This document shows positions 1 through 9,750 of a stretch of DNA of 45,814 bases, in pieces. How positions within the stretch are numbered: position 1 is the first letter of the stretch; each line of letters starts with the position of its first letter. A program made the position numbers and the translations under genes. This stretch comes from an uncultured Bacteroidia bacterium. Lineage in GTDB: Bacteria > Bacteroidota > Bacteroidia > Bacteroidales > Prolixibacteraceae. The notes beneath the pieces are model-generated. The model made no database searches, had not been told where the DNA came from, and was given only the letters and a program-made list of their open reading frames with translations. Location: NCBI GenBank assembly GCA_903850335.1, contig CAINLJ010000127.1, positions 1-45,814 on the forward strand, written 5' to 3'.

Positions 1-625
1 CTTCCTCGGATATCTCCGGGAGGGGAAGACGCATGAAGATCAGTGCGACAATCAGCACTACCAACCCGATAGAAGCAAAAGGTAAGATCATGGAGGTGAG
101 TTTCTCACCCGGAGCAGCACCCTGGTTGCCATAGATGTACAGCCCGATGAGTGGTCCGATTACCCATGCCAGACCGTTGAATGACTGCGAAAAATTGATA
201 CGCTGTGCCGCAGACTCCTTGGTCCCAAGTTTGGTGGCATAGGGATTTGCAGCTGTCTCGAGAGTTGCCAGACCGCATCCAAGGATAAACAGACATACAA
301 GAAATACCCAGAACGACTCGAACGAGGTTGTTCCTGCGATCAGGAAGGCCCCGGTTGCAAAGAGTGAGAGTCCAAGCACGATCCCCTTTTTATACCCGAA
401 GCGGCGCATGAAAAATCCCGCAGGAAGCGCCATCCCGAAATAGGCCCCATAAAGGGAAAACTGGATCAGGCTGGACTGCGATTTTGTCAAATGGAGGATC
501 TGCTGGAAATGTTTATCGAGCGTGTCAATCATCCCGTGGGCTATTCCCCAGAGGAAAAAGAGAAAGGATATAAAAATAAACGGGACTAAATACTCTTTGG
601 TGGTAAGACTGTGTTTAGCGGACAT
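1..625 (-). CDS. FucP-type MFS sugar permease, partial (N-terminal ~208 residues)
   Basis: The ATG at 625 opens a minus-strand frame that stays open to the left window edge, so the C-terminal half is missing. The visible part begins MSAKHSLTTKEYLVPFIFIS and contains about six hydrophobic membrane segments. It carries the AANPYATKLG segment and the SFNGLAWVIGPLIG stretch typical of the FucP (fucose/glucose/galactose:H+ symporter) branch of the major facilitator superfamily. Members sit in the inner membrane and import monosaccharides or small sugars with protons. It is the last visible gene of the minus-strand utilisation locus, 71 bp after the DUF4350 gene, so I infer that it imports a sugar released by the upstream GH105 enzyme. 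The exact substrate cannot be read from this fragment. Confidence 0.85.
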   Translation of the reverse strand, partial: MSAKHSLTTKEYLVPFIFISFLFFLWGIAHGMIDTLDKHFQQILHLTKSQSSLIQFSLYGAYFGMALPAGFFMRRFGYKKGIVLGLSLFATGAFLIAGTTSFESFWVFLVCLFILGCGLATLETAANPYATKLGTKESAAQRINFSQSFNGLAWVIGPLIGLYIYGNQGAAPGEKLTSMILPFASIGLVVLIVALIFMRLPLPEISEE

Positions 626-696
626 TGTGGAAATTTGAATGAACAGGAAATAATAAAGGATGATTTTTCTCTGATTTTTAAAGAATTGAAATAGTT

Positions 697-1479
697 TTAT
701 TGCCTGGATTTTGAAAGCAGATATTCCGCAAGGTTATTGGCGGCCTTGAGGTTCTCAAAATCTCCTGGTAACATTGCATGGTCAATATACTCGTTATATA
801 GCCAGGGATCACCAACTGCCAGGACAAACCCTTTACTGTATGTCGTTTCGGCAATATAGGTCTGCTTGTCATCAACAAGGACCTTTTTGGCATTCCTGGT
901 GATACTGATTGAGCAAACCTCTTTCATGTAAATTTTATTAACCCCTTTAAATAATGGATGTTTTGGCAAGTTGGTTTCGGCAGCCATGTCCCACTTATTA
1001 TCAATTACCGGATTCAGGGTCACAGGATTGAAATGAAGTCCAAATTCTTTTCCAAGCTGATTCAGGTGAGTGAATTCGCAATTCGGTCTGTCATTTGCCA
1101 AAATCAAAAGGATACCACCCCTCTTTACCCATTCGCAAATTGCCAGGATATCCTCATTCAAAATATAATTGGGATTAGGATTTTCAGAAATAGTATCCGG
1201 ATCAACGATGATATAGATATCTAAACCTGAAAGACTTTTCGTCTCTGCTCTGCCTGTGATGGTTTTCAAGGCGGCTCCATGAAGTTTAAAAACATCCCCT
1301 AATTGTGAGAAACCGCTGTTTTGAGTATCCTCCCAGGTATAGTGGAAGATTTTTCCGGTTTTAGGATTGGTTTCGTGATTATACCAGTTGTCGAGTCCAA
1401 CAATTTTTTGGGCAAACCCATTTAAAACCAGGATGCACATAATCAGTGGTGTCACAATTTTCTGTTGAAATGAATTCAT
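697..1479 (-). CDS. Secreted DUF4350/GATase-like protein of the pectin locus
   Basis: The frame is open from 1542, but I choose the internal ATG at 1479 (about 260 aa). It gives a clean signal peptide, MNSFQQKIVTPLIMCILVLN followed by GFAQ, whereas the longer start would put 21 polar residues ahead of it and overlap the GH105 stop. The mature part resembles the DUF4350 or class-I-amidotransferase-like fold. A segment reading LSGLDIYIIVDPDT is followed by ICEWVKRGGILLILAND, the usual strand-then-GG pattern. Such domains often accompany or are fused to unsaturated rhamnogalacturonyl hydrolases in Bacteroidetes. No catalytic Cys-His-Glu triad is obvious, so a binding or accessory role is as likely as catalysis. 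It lies 34 bp downstream of the GH105 gene and ends in TAA. Confidence 0.65.
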   Translation of the reverse strand: MNSFQQKIVTPLIMCILVLNGFAQKIVGLDNWYNHETNPKTGKIFHYTWEDTQNSGFSQLGDVFKLHGAALKTITGRAETKSLSGLDIYIIVDPDTISENPNPNYILNEDILAICEWVKRGGILLILANDRPNCEFTHLNQLGKEFGLHFNPVTLNPVIDNKWDMAAETNLPKHPLFKGVNKIYMKEVCSISITRNAKKVLVDDKQTYIAETTYSKGFVLAVGDPWLYNEYIDHAMLPGDFENLKAANNLAEYLLSKSRQ

Positions 1480-1513
1480 TTTGATTCTACCGAATTGTTC
1501 TAATGGTTTTAAA

Positions 1514-2662
1514 TTAATTTTTACCAATGTTAAATTGCTCATATTGAAGTGAGAACATCACAAATATGCCAACACCGAATGCAGGTGCATCTGTTGTTTT
1601 TCGGTTGTAATAATAGGCTTTATTTCCTATGCATGTTCCTTCACAAACCCTGTAAGGTATTAAAGATTTATTATTATCCTTTCTGATACTATATTTCCTC
1701 AATCCAAAGTAAGCCCTATCAACAACAGGCTTAAAAATTTGATTATTTAGTATTTTTAATTTCATACCTATCAGCATCGCATAGGAGAACATTGCAGTAC
1801 AACTACTCTCCTCAAAATTTAGTGAATCTTGCGGATAAATTGGGAGTTGGCTCCAATGTCCTGTCTCATTATTTTGCAATTCAGGTAAATGTGCCGTCAT
1901 TTTAATCAAATCTTTTTTGAGTTCCTCCCAATTAGACGAACTTTTCGGAAAAGTCTGCAGGGCGTCTGCGATTGTCATTAAAATCCAGCCATTTCCACGG
2001 CCCCAAAACTCGTTGCTGCGGCGTAAGGAATTATCAGCCCAACCTATCATACAGCATGAATCATTGTAGTTTTGATTATCTGCATCCCAACCATGAACCC
2101 ACAAATTCCATTTTTTGTCATTTAACTTTGCTTTATGGATATTATATTGCTTCATGAAATTGTCAAGATATTTTTTGTCACCAGTTAGCCGATACATTTC
2201 GAATAAATACATTCCAATCATGTAGATCGTGTCATCCCACAATTCAATTGTATTTGAACGATGTGAAACACCCTCATTGTATGCCCTAACGATATGCAGA
2301 TAATCATTATATATATCTTTGGCTTTCGAATAATATTTTCCATCTTTGGATGTTTGAGCCAAAAAAGCCATTCCAAGGCCTGAAATTACTGCATTTGGAG
2401 TTCTCCCGTTTGCAAAACGATACATTGTGTCCATTGCAGTTTTTATATAATTTAAATACAATCCCTTATCATCTAAAGATGCCGATCTGTATTTTTGAAC
2501 CAACGAATTAAGAAAAACACCTGAAGACCAATCCCATGTATAAGTAGTTGCGGGACATTTCTTTTCAATTCCGTAATTTGCAATTGAATCGGATAACATT
2601 TGTGCTTTTACAGTTAATAATGAGCCTATAAGCAAGGAGAGAAATATTAAAAATGTTTTCAT
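1514..2662 (-). CDS. GH105 (GH88-like) unsaturated rhamnogalacturonyl hydrolase
   Basis: A 382-residue enzyme of the YteR/YesR type. After a signal peptide (MKTFLIFLSLLIGSLLTVKA) the mature protein has the (alpha/alpha)6-barrel pattern of GH88/GH105. The family hallmark is at W142-D143-D144, where an Asp acts as general acid in the vinyl-ether hydration mechanism. FWGRGNGW at about 219-226 lines the active site. These enzymes remove the 4,5-unsaturated galacturonyl residue that pectate or rhamnogalacturonan lyases leave on oligosaccharides. The signal peptide places it in the periplasm. It lies downstream of a SusC/SusD pair and upstream of a DUF4350 gene and a FucP-type permease, which fits a rhamnogalacturonan utilisation locus. 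Length is normal for the family. No lyase is visible, so the locus may act on fragments produced elsewhere. Confidence 0.88.
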   Translation of the reverse strand: MKTFLIFLSLLIGSLLTVKAQMLSDSIANYGIEKKCPATTYTWDWSSGVFLNSLVQKYRSASLDDKGLYLNYIKTAMDTMYRFANGRTPNAVISGLGMAFLAQTSKDGKYYSKAKDIYNDYLHIVRAYNEGVSHRSNTIELWDDTIYMIGMYLFEMYRLTGDKKYLDNFMKQYNIHKAKLNDKKWNLWVHGWDADNQNYNDSCCMIGWADNSLRRSNEFWGRGNGWILMTIADALQTFPKSSSNWEELKKDLIKMTAHLPELQNNETGHWSQLPIYPQDSLNFEESSCTAMFSYAMLIGMKLKILNNQIFKPVVDRAYFGLRKYSIRKDNNKSLIPYRVCEGTCIGNKAYYYNRKTTDAPAFGVGIFVMFSLQYEQFNIGKN

Positions 2663-2695
2663 TTTTTTTTGTTGTTAACTTATAAACGGTGAAAT

Positions 2696-2735
2696 AAGGT
2701 TGGCTGCCGGTATAGTTAACCGGACAGCCTACCTT
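2696..2735 (-). promoter_or_regulatory. Intercistronic hairpin between susD-like and GH105 genes
   Basis: A long interrupted inverted repeat. On the minus strand, arms beginning AAGGTAGGCTG and ending CAGCCAACCTT pair with one mismatch and one bulge (about 14 pairs) around a 9-nt loop. It starts 52 bases downstream of the SusD stop and lies 33 bases before the GH105 start. There is no long T-run on the minus strand, so it may be a processing or partial-termination structure that lowers enzyme-gene expression relative to susCD, not a full terminator. That role is inferred. Confidence 0.55.
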
Positions 2736-2787
2736 TTAAATCTGTTGTAAATAATCCTGAATAATCAAACCCTGGATATCTTGCAGT

Positions 2788-4503
2788 TTATTGCAATCCC
2801 AAATTATATTGTGTCTCCCCAAGTGGTAAAGGCCAAAAAAGTTCGTTGTATGGTGGATTAACAAGACTTGCAGCAGGCCGGTCTCCAGCCTCTATTGATT
2901 TGCGCAGTGAAATCAAATACCATACTCGATCGCCATTTTCATCAGAGAGTTCAATAATTCGTTCCCGCTCAATTGCATCTTCAATTTGAGATACAGAGAG
3001 CTGAGATGGATCAAGGGGATCCATCGTATTGCCCAGCCGCGCACGCGCTCTGACTACATTTACATCTGCAACTGCTCCGTCCTTATCTCCGGCTCTTAAG
3101 CGAAGAATAGCCCGGGTGAGATAAATTTCAGCTGAACGAAGCATTACTTTATTTGTCCATCGGGGGGTTGCACCTGTTGGGTTTGTCGCCCTGTAATATT
3201 TATCAACCCAAATGGTCGGATAGTTGAGGGTTGGGAGGGTCAATGGGTATTTATTTTTATATATAATAGCAGTGTCAGAAGGGGATCCGCCAGGTATTGC
3301 CTTATAGGCTTCAAGGCGCCTCCAATAACCGCGTTGTGCAGCCGGTGACGTAGGAGAGGTTAGTAAGGTTGATGCATTAATAACGCTCATAGAAGCATAT
3401 CGTTTATCATCTCTGGCTAACTGTGTCTCGGCATAATTCCCGTTAACGGGATCAGTCATCCAGCCCATCTTCGCAACTGCTGCTTTGGTTAACAGAGCCT
3501 GTGCCCATCCGTAGCTATAACCAGAGCCTCTGCCACCAAGCGAGCAATTATAATGTGAAAGGCTAAAGTAGGAAACCAATTTACATCCGGAAAGTGAATT
3601 GGCATTGGCCTCCAATTCCCATATAACTTCAGATGCTGGGGCAATCATGCCGCTTTTGTTAAACGCATCCATTGGTTCAGCTTGTAAAGGATAAGGAGTT
3701 GAAGTTGAGCCACCCGGATTTAGAATTGAATCGCACATGGCCTGGGCTTTTGGCCAATTACCTGTTAAAAAATAATAGCGTGAGAAGTAGCCAAAAACAT
3801 TATACCGGTTCATTCTACCGAGCGATTGAGGCGTAGTTTTTGGAAGAAGTTGACGTGACATTTCCCAGTCGGATTCGATTTGTTTATAAATTTCTTTTGC
3901 AGTTGCGAGATAACCATTCCTTAAAGAATCAAGGTTTTGTGAAAAAACCGTCTTTAAAACTATTTTTCGGGAATCATTTGTCCCGGTTGGATTAAAAGGT
4001 GGACAAAACCAGCGAACCATATACCAATAGGCTAATCCCCTAAGAAAATATAATTCACCTTTATATTGGTTTGCAGTTGCGCGGTAATTCTTTTCGGTTA
4101 AACCAAAGGGAATAACTCCCGATTTTTCAACCTTATCCAAATATCCGAGGGGACCATTAACTGCATTAACTGCCTGGTACAAATGTTGCAAAGGTGCATT
4201 AAGTTCCCCTAAATCATTTGATAAAGTCCGGTTATATTGGTTGCCGCCCGCATACGTTGGTGCCATGGTCATAAGGTCAGAATAATATAAGAAGTCTTTC
4301 ATAAAGAACCCAGCAGGACCATCCCATTCAGATCCCATAAAATGGCGGTATGTTTCCAGGACTGACTGATTGATGTCATTCAGATTATTCCATGGGTTTT
4401 GCGGTGGTCGCTCAAGTGAAAAAAATTTCTCATCTCTTTTACAGGATGAAAGAATAATGATGGCACTGAATGCCATAAGAAATATATATTTCAGCTTATT
4501 CAT
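2788..4503 (-). CDS. SusD/RagB family outer-membrane glycan-binding lipoprotein
   Basis: A 571-residue protein with a lipoprotein signal peptide: hydrophobic MNKLKYIFLMAFSAIIILSS followed by Cys21, the lipidation residue. The C-terminal third has the RagB/SusD pattern LRSAEIYLTRAILRLRAG, then a run of the form ERERIIELSDENGDRVWYLI and a closing Pro/Leu-rich segment. SusD proteins are surface lipoproteins that cap a SusC porin and bind the glycan before import. The start lies 19 bp after the SusC stop, so the two genes are surely co-transcribed. Family membership is certain; the rhamnogalacturonan specificity is inferred from the neighbouring GH105 gene. Confidence 0.95.
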   Translation of the reverse strand: MNKLKYIFLMAFSAIIILSSCKRDEKFFSLERPPQNPWNNLNDINQSVLETYRHFMGSEWDGPAGFFMKDFLYYSDLMTMAPTYAGGNQYNRTLSNDLGELNAPLQHLYQAVNAVNGPLGYLDKVEKSGVIPFGLTEKNYRATANQYKGELYFLRGLAYWYMVRWFCPPFNPTGTNDSRKIVLKTVFSQNLDSLRNGYLATAKEIYKQIESDWEMSRQLLPKTTPQSLGRMNRYNVFGYFSRYYFLTGNWPKAQAMCDSILNPGGSTSTPYPLQAEPMDAFNKSGMIAPASEVIWELEANANSLSGCKLVSYFSLSHYNCSLGGRGSGYSYGWAQALLTKAAVAKMGWMTDPVNGNYAETQLARDDKRYASMSVINASTLLTSPTSPAAQRGYWRRLEAYKAIPGGSPSDTAIIYKNKYPLTLPTLNYPTIWVDKYYRATNPTGATPRWTNKVMLRSAEIYLTRAILRLRAGDKDGAVADVNVVRARARLGNTMDPLDPSQLSVSQIEDAIERERIIELSDENGDRVWYLISLRKSIEAGDRPAASLVNPPYNELFWPLPLGETQYNLGLQ

Positions 4504-4522
4504 ATCTATTCTTATTTATTGA

Positions 4523-7500
4523 TTAAAATTTAAGAGAAATACCCATCGACCAGGTTTTGGTTTGAGGCATTGTGTTTGCCCCTCCGCTATCTACAAGGCC
4601 GCTAATATTGCTCGTTGCAGAAATTTCAGGATCAAAGCCCTTATAACCCGTGATAGTGAATAAGTTAGTTACTGATGCATAAATACGTAAACCGCCAATT
4701 CCTATTTTGGATAAGTAATTACCAGGCACATCATAACCTAAAGTTATATTCTTCATACGAATATAATCACCCTTTTCGAGATATCTGTCAGCGGCAACTC
4801 CCATACCGGTTGTCTTAGTAGATGCAATTCCATTGTTATCATAATAGTATAATCCAAACCATACAATTTGTGGTAACTCTGCAATGTCCCCAGGCTTTTG
4901 CCATGACCTGGCAATCAAATCTTTCTTTAAATTTCCAATTCCGAATTGGGCGCTCTCCATTTGCTGTCTCAGCGCATTATAAATATAGTTACCGCCAGAA
5001 TAGGTGAGATACAAACTCAGATCAAAATTGTGATACCTGAATGTGTTTTGGAATCCCCCATAATAGGTTGGTATTCCTGATTTTCCACTATGAACATAAA
5101 GATTTTTAGAAACGTTGGTACCAGTGGCCGGAATAATTTTACCCGTTAGTACTGTTCTGCCCGATTTACTATATTCAGTCTGATCTATTTCATAGATCAT
5201 TGGTATCCCTTTTTGAGGATCGACACCTGCATCCAAAGGCATATAATAAGTACCGAGTTCTTCTCCTTTTTTAGTAATTGTTGAACCTCCGGTTGATAAA
5301 AGTCCTATCCCTTTATTATCGAGATAAGGCAATAATTCTGTCACCTCATTCTTGTTCAAGGTAATATTGCCTGAAAGAGACCATGATAATTCCTTCTGGT
5401 CAATAATTTTCGCTTCTACATTGAACTCAGCACCATAAGAACGCATATTCCCAATATTTTGATACATTTGGTTAGCCCCGGTAACCTGACCATTGGAAAG
5501 TGTTATAGTAGGTATTCCGGCAGAATAAGGGAGCTGAGTTGCAAGCAGCATATTATTTACCGATTTATTAAAAAGTGCTAATGATCCATTGATCCGGTTC
5601 TGAAAAATCCCGAAATCAATTCCAATGTCTGAACTATTTGTCGTTTCCCATGTTACATTCGGATTTCCGATCGTTGTTAAGGCAGTTGCGGCAAAGCCCT
5701 GATAAACATTATTGATAGTGGTGACAGTATAAGAAGTTTTACTAATGTTAGCCGGAATATATTGATTCCCGGTTTGTCCAAAGCTACCCCGCAATTTTAA
5801 CAGATTGACAACATCATTTTTCATAAATTTCTCCTCTGAAATGATCCAACCTGCAGATAAAGCCTTAAATACCCCCCATCTGTTCGCTGGAGAGAACTGG
5901 GACGCCCCATCACGACGAACACTTCCACCTAATAAATATTTGTCTTTCAATTTCATTTCCAATCGTCCAAAGTAAGCCATGTAATAAAATTCATTACCAA
6001 TTCCTGAATTGGCAAAACTTAAATTTGTTTTGTCAACAGTGCCTACTTCCTGAAAAGGGGAGGTTAACCCAACTGCGCCAATTCCCATGTAATGTACCCA
6101 GCTTTTTTGCCATTCTTTTCCTGCCACACCTGATAAATTTAGTGTTCCAAAAGTCTGGTTGTAACGAGCCTGTACGTTATACAAATAATTTATCGTAGTA
6201 TTCTTAGATTCTGATGAGGCATCATTACCTTCATTCCTGATTACTTTCGACCGATAGGAGAGCGATTTATCCTCCATCAGATCATAACCGGCTTCAGTGC
6301 GAAAACTTAAGCCTGGTACATAAGGGATTGCATATTCTGCATATAGATTACCTAACGTACGAATGGTAGAGAGGTTACTTTTTGCATATCTTGGATCCAT
6401 TTCCGCGAGGGCATTAGCGCCACATGAAGGATTCCAGTAACCCGAAGGATCGGTAGGTTCGTAGACAGGTACCCATGGCAGACTCATACTATTTGCCTGT
6501 GCCCAGCCGCCTACACCTCCCATAACACCACCTCCCGCTTTGCCGCCACCCGATTTTAAACGGTTATTGCTGGTATACAATGCTGAAGTCTTTAATCCTA
6601 TTTTAAGATTCTCTATTGGATTAAGATCAACATTTATTCTAACGGATAACTTATCCATACTGCTGAATTTAATATTTCCTTCATCCTTTCGGTAATTCAG
6701 AGAAAGAAAAACATTAGACTTATCCATCCCTTTCGTCGATGAGATATTTATATCGTGAAAGGAACCTTTTTGAGAAACAGCATTAATCCAGTCTGAATTA
6801 TTTTTTAAGGCTTGCTCCCTTGTAATAGGTGTTGTCCAGGTTGGGAAAGATCCATTGACAATATCAAGCTGCGGATCAAAATTGCGTTTTAAACCTTGAG
6901 GGGTATTCGCCGCTATATCCATAATGTCAAAATATTGTTGTGTATTAGCCCGACCAATATTGGTATTTGTCCAGTGTGAAATACCGGTTTTATAATCGAT
7001 GTTTAGTGTAGATTTCCCCTTCTTACCCGATTTTGTTGTCACCATAATAACCCCGTTTGAGGCCCTTGATCCATAAATTGCAGTTGCAGCAGCATCCTTT
7101 AAAACTTCGATAGATTCAATATCATTGGGATTAAGCAGAGACAAGCTACTTTGAGCGACTTCTCCATCTACAGTATTTGTTCCAAGGTTCATATCTCCTG
7201 AATTAACAATGGGCACACCATCGATTATCCATAATGGGGTGGTAGCACTATTTATAGATGCGACACCTCTTATCTTCACCTGAACAGGTCCGCCGGGAAC
7301 ACCTCCCTGAGTCGAAACCTGAACACCGGAGGCAACCCCCTGAAGTGACTGTTCAAAAGAGGAGCCAGAAGTTTTATCAATTTTTTCAGATCCAATTCTT
7401 GATACAGATCCTATAACATCCCGCTTCTTCTGAGTTCCATAAGCAACGACAACCGTCTCCTCAATCTGGGTTGCATCCTCCATCATAATAATATCAAACA

Positions 7501-8116
7501 CTTTTGATCCTGCAATGGTAACCTGGGATGATTTTAGACCTATAAATGAGAATTGCAGCATATTGGCATCAGCAGGTAAGGTCAAAGTAAATTTTCCATC
7601 ATTATTTGTAATTGTTCCTGTGGTAGTCCCCTTTACAATAACGCTTACACCCGCTAGCGGAAGCCCTTTAATGTCTTTTACCGAACCTGAGATTTCTCTT
7701 TTTTGCTGTCCTGAGTTTGATTCTGCCTTAATTTGGGAAGGTGAATCTTTTTTTTCATTCGGATAAATAGCGATCTGGCGATCCATAATCCTAAAGGCAT
7801 CCTTGTCCCCATTAAATATCTGATCCAGAATTCTTTCTACTGGTTCGTCGTTTACTTCAATATCAACTTTCCGATTGATATCAATCGTTTTCTCATTATA
7901 AATAATCACAAATTCACTTTTTTCCTCAATCTTCTGGAAAACATCTCCTATTGTAACAGCTTTGAGGTTTAGATTGAATTTTGTGGACTGTGAGTAACTA
8001 CTTGCAGAAGCAGATACAAACGCAGCAAACATCAGCAAGGTTAACAATTTCATTTTTAATAAAATTTCATTACTGCCCAATTGGATATTGGACATCACAT
8101 TACGTTTTTTTTTCAT
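4523..8116 (-). CDS. SusC/RagA TonB-dependent receptor with STN signalling domain
   Basis: A 1,197-residue outer-membrane receptor. Residues about 22-43 form the signal peptide; the 21 residues before it suggest that the true start may be a later Met (residue 8 or 22). An STN domain follows at about 47-118, with the sequence NLKAVTIGDVFQKIEE. Next come a carboxypeptidase-regulatory-like beta domain (about 140-212), a TonB box near 219-227 (EETVVVAYG), the plug with IRGVASINSATTPLWIIDGV, and a 22-strand-type barrel ending in SMGISLKF. SusC proteins import oligosaccharides with TonB energy. The STN domain marks the subclass that signals to a FecR/FecI pair, and such a pair lies directly upstream. 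The gene is followed after 19 bp by its SusD partner. Confidence 0.96.
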   Translation of the reverse strand: MKKKRNVMSNIQLGSNEILLKMKLLTLLMFAAFVSASASSYSQSTKFNLNLKAVTIGDVFQKIEEKSEFVIIYNEKTIDINRKVDIEVNDEPVERILDQIFNGDKDAFRIMDRQIAIYPNEKKDSPSQIKAESNSGQQKREISGSVKDIKGLPLAGVSVIVKGTTTGTITNNDGKFTLTLPADANMLQFSFIGLKSSQVTIAGSKVFDIIMMEDATQIEETVVVAYGTQKKRDVIGSVSRIGSEKIDKTSGSSFEQSLQGVASGVQVSTQGGVPGGPVQVKIRGVASINSATTPLWIIDGVPIVNSGDMNLGTNTVDGEVAQSSLSLLNPNDIESIEVLKDAAATAIYGSRASNGVIMVTTKSGKKGKSTLNIDYKTGISHWTNTNIGRANTQQYFDIMDIAANTPQGLKRNFDPQLDIVNGSFPTWTTPITREQALKNNSDWINAVSQKGSFHDINISSTKGMDKSNVFLSLNYRKDEGNIKFSSMDKLSVRINVDLNPIENLKIGLKTSALYTSNNRLKSGGGKAGGGVMGGVGGWAQANSMSLPWVPVYEPTDPSGYWNPSCGANALAEMDPRYAKSNLSTIRTLGNLYAEYAIPYVPGLSFRTEAGYDLMEDKSLSYRSKVIRNEGNDASSESKNTTINYLYNVQARYNQTFGTLNLSGVAGKEWQKSWVHYMGIGAVGLTSPFQEVGTVDKTNLSFANSGIGNEFYYMAYFGRLEMKLKDKYLLGGSVRRDGASQFSPANRWGVFKALSAGWIISEEKFMKNDVVNLLKLRGSFGQTGNQYIPANISKTSYTVTTINNVYQGFAATALTTIGNPNVTWETTNSSDIGIDFGIFQNRINGSLALFNKSVNNMLLATQLPYSAGIPTITLSNGQVTGANQMYQNIGNMRSYGAEFNVEAKIIDQKELSWSLSGNITLNKNEVTELLPYLDNKGIGLLSTGGSTITKKGEELGTYYMPLDAGVDPQKGIPMIYEIDQTEYSKSGRTVLTGKIIPATGTNVSKNLYVHSGKSGIPTYYGGFQNTFRYHNFDLSLYLTYSGGNYIYNALRQQMESAQFGIGNLKKDLIARSWQKPGDIAELPQIVWFGLYYYDNNGIASTKTTGMGVAADRYLEKGDYIRMKNITLGYDVPGNYLSKIGIGGLRIYASVTNLFTITGYKGFDPEISATSNISGLVDSGGANTMPQTKTWSMGISLKF

Positions 8117-8160
8117 ACATTTGTTTGTTTTTTATTAAACACTGAATTAATACTGAATTA

Positions 8161-8190
8161 AAGCTGGGAGGTTAGCCGACTTCCCGGCTT
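8161..8190 (-). promoter_or_regulatory. Hairpin in the fecR-susC spacer
   Basis: The inverted repeat AAGCTGGGAG ... CTTCCCGGCTT (plus-strand reading) forms a stem of about nine pairs with wobbles around a loop of about 9 nt, between the FecR stop and the SusC start. It could end the fecR transcript or lie in the susC leader. No T-tract decides the matter. Confidence 0.4.
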
Positions 8191-8315
8191 TTAAATTTCA
8201 AACGGGGTCTAATTTCGCATAGGCAGTTCTGTTTTATTTAGTTAGTTAATAATTCCTTGGTTAAATTAGTCGGGAACGCTCACCAAAAGCTATTCCGTGT
8301 TTTTATGGCAAATGA

Positions 8316-9491
8316 TTAATCTCTCTCAACAAAGATTTTATTGCCATCAATGCTGTATTTTAATTTAGCGACAACTTCCATCGTCAACATAACCTGTTCA
8401 ATCGAATCTTTAAGATACAGTTTCCCTGAAATCAAATCTTCTTTAGGGAATTCTGAGTTAAATTCAAACTGAACATTGTAATAGCGCTGCAATTTGTCGA
8501 AAACTTCATCGATACTCTGACGATGGAACTTAAACCACCCTTCTGTCCAGGCGATTGAATAAGCTGCATTAGGTTCCTCCTTGACAATTATAGAACCATC
8601 ATTTCGGTTATAAGAGGCTTTTTGATTAGGTTTTAAAATAGATTCCTTCTTCATAAATGAGAAAGCTGATTGTTCCCGGATCGCTACACTTCCTTCCAAA
8701 AGAATTGTTTCCACGATCTTATCCGATTTGTAAGAAGAAATATCAAATTTAGTTCCCAGGACTTTTATTGAAATCTCACCTGCATTTACATAAAATGGTA
8801 CTTTCTGGTTATGTGCCACTTCAAAATATCCTTCTCCCTGTAAGGAGACTTCCCTTTTGTCACCTTTGAATTTTGTTGGAAATCCCATCCGGCTTCCGGC
8901 ATTTAACCATACTTTAGTGCCATCTTCAAGAGTCAATTGGGATTTCTTCCCAAACGGGACAACTATCTCGTTCAATTGTAAATTGTCCGCCTGGCTGCTT
9001 TTCGTCAGATCGATCACTTTTTCGTTGTCAATCGTTAGCTTTTGGTCACTGTCAAGGGCAATTTTTGAATCATCCTTTTCCAGATCAATATTTGTCCCAT
9101 TGGAGAGGTGAAGCTGTAGCTTCCCGTTTTCGTTAGATTCAATTCTTGAAGTAAAAACATTCGATTTCTGATTCTTGTAATAGTCCCAAAAGCCAATGAT
9201 TCCTACTGATAATGCTATGATCAGGATTGCAGCATATTTCAAAATAGAGCGGTTAAGTAATAGATAGGTTTTATGTTTCCTGTCCAGCTGCTTTTTGAAA
9301 TTGAGGTACAGATTTTCGACCTGGTATTCTGACATCTCCTTTGTTGAAGAAGCCAGGGCCCATGCATTTTTGATTTTCCTGTATTCCTCCCTGGCCTCCT
9401 CATCCTTATTTATTTGTGACAGGAGGTCCTTCCTCTGACTACCTTTAAGGTTGCCGGTCACTATTTGCAATATATCGTTTGTATCTTTCAT
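8316..9491 (-). CDS. FecR-family anti-sigma factor
   Basis: A 391-residue single-pass membrane protein. The first ~80 residues are cytoplasmic and should hold the sigma factor. One membrane helix lies at about 84-102 (LKYAAILIIALSVGIIGFW). The periplasmic FecR domain follows, with VPFGKKSQLTLEDGTKVWLN and GEGYFEVAHN, and a C-terminal DUF4974 domain at about 318-391. In this family the periplasmic part senses the STN domain of the TonB receptor and releases the ECF sigma factor. It lies between the sigma gene and susC, as usual. The 482-bp gap to the sigma gene is larger than usual and is occupied by repeats, so fecR may have its own promoter. Confidence 0.95.
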   Translation of the reverse strand: MKDTNDILQIVTGNLKGSQRKDLLSQINKDEEAREEYRKIKNAWALASSTKEMSEYQVENLYLNFKKQLDRKHKTYLLLNRSILKYAAILIIALSVGIIGFWDYYKNQKSNVFTSRIESNENGKLQLHLSNGTNIDLEKDDSKIALDSDQKLTIDNEKVIDLTKSSQADNLQLNEIVVPFGKKSQLTLEDGTKVWLNAGSRMGFPTKFKGDKREVSLQGEGYFEVAHNQKVPFYVNAGEISIKVLGTKFDISSYKSDKIVETILLEGSVAIREQSAFSFMKKESILKPNQKASYNRNDGSIIVKEEPNAAYSIAWTEGWFKFHRQSIDEVFDKLQRYYNVQFEFNSEFPKEDLISGKLYLKDSIEQVMLTMEVVAKLKYSIDGNKIFVERD

Positions 9492-9750
9492 AAGTTATAA
9501 AGATAAAGCACGAACCAGCATTTACCCTAGTTGCGACTTGAAATTTATTTTTTTCGAGAAATGCAAACTGATTTTAAATTAACAACCAAAAGGGCTGCAA
9601 ATGCATTTTTATTGTATTCTTTTAAAGCCAAATAACCAATTACTGGAGCATGAAATAATGGATCAGATAAAAAAATTGTGTGGAATTGATTAAAATTGAA
9701 TATTTGTATATAAAACACAGACATTTAGATCTTTAGTTACTAAACAGTTA

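Noticed and set aside
1480-1542. Longer start for the DUF4350 protein at 1542
   Set aside because: It would overlap the GH105 stop by 29 bp and put a polar stretch in front of a good signal peptide.
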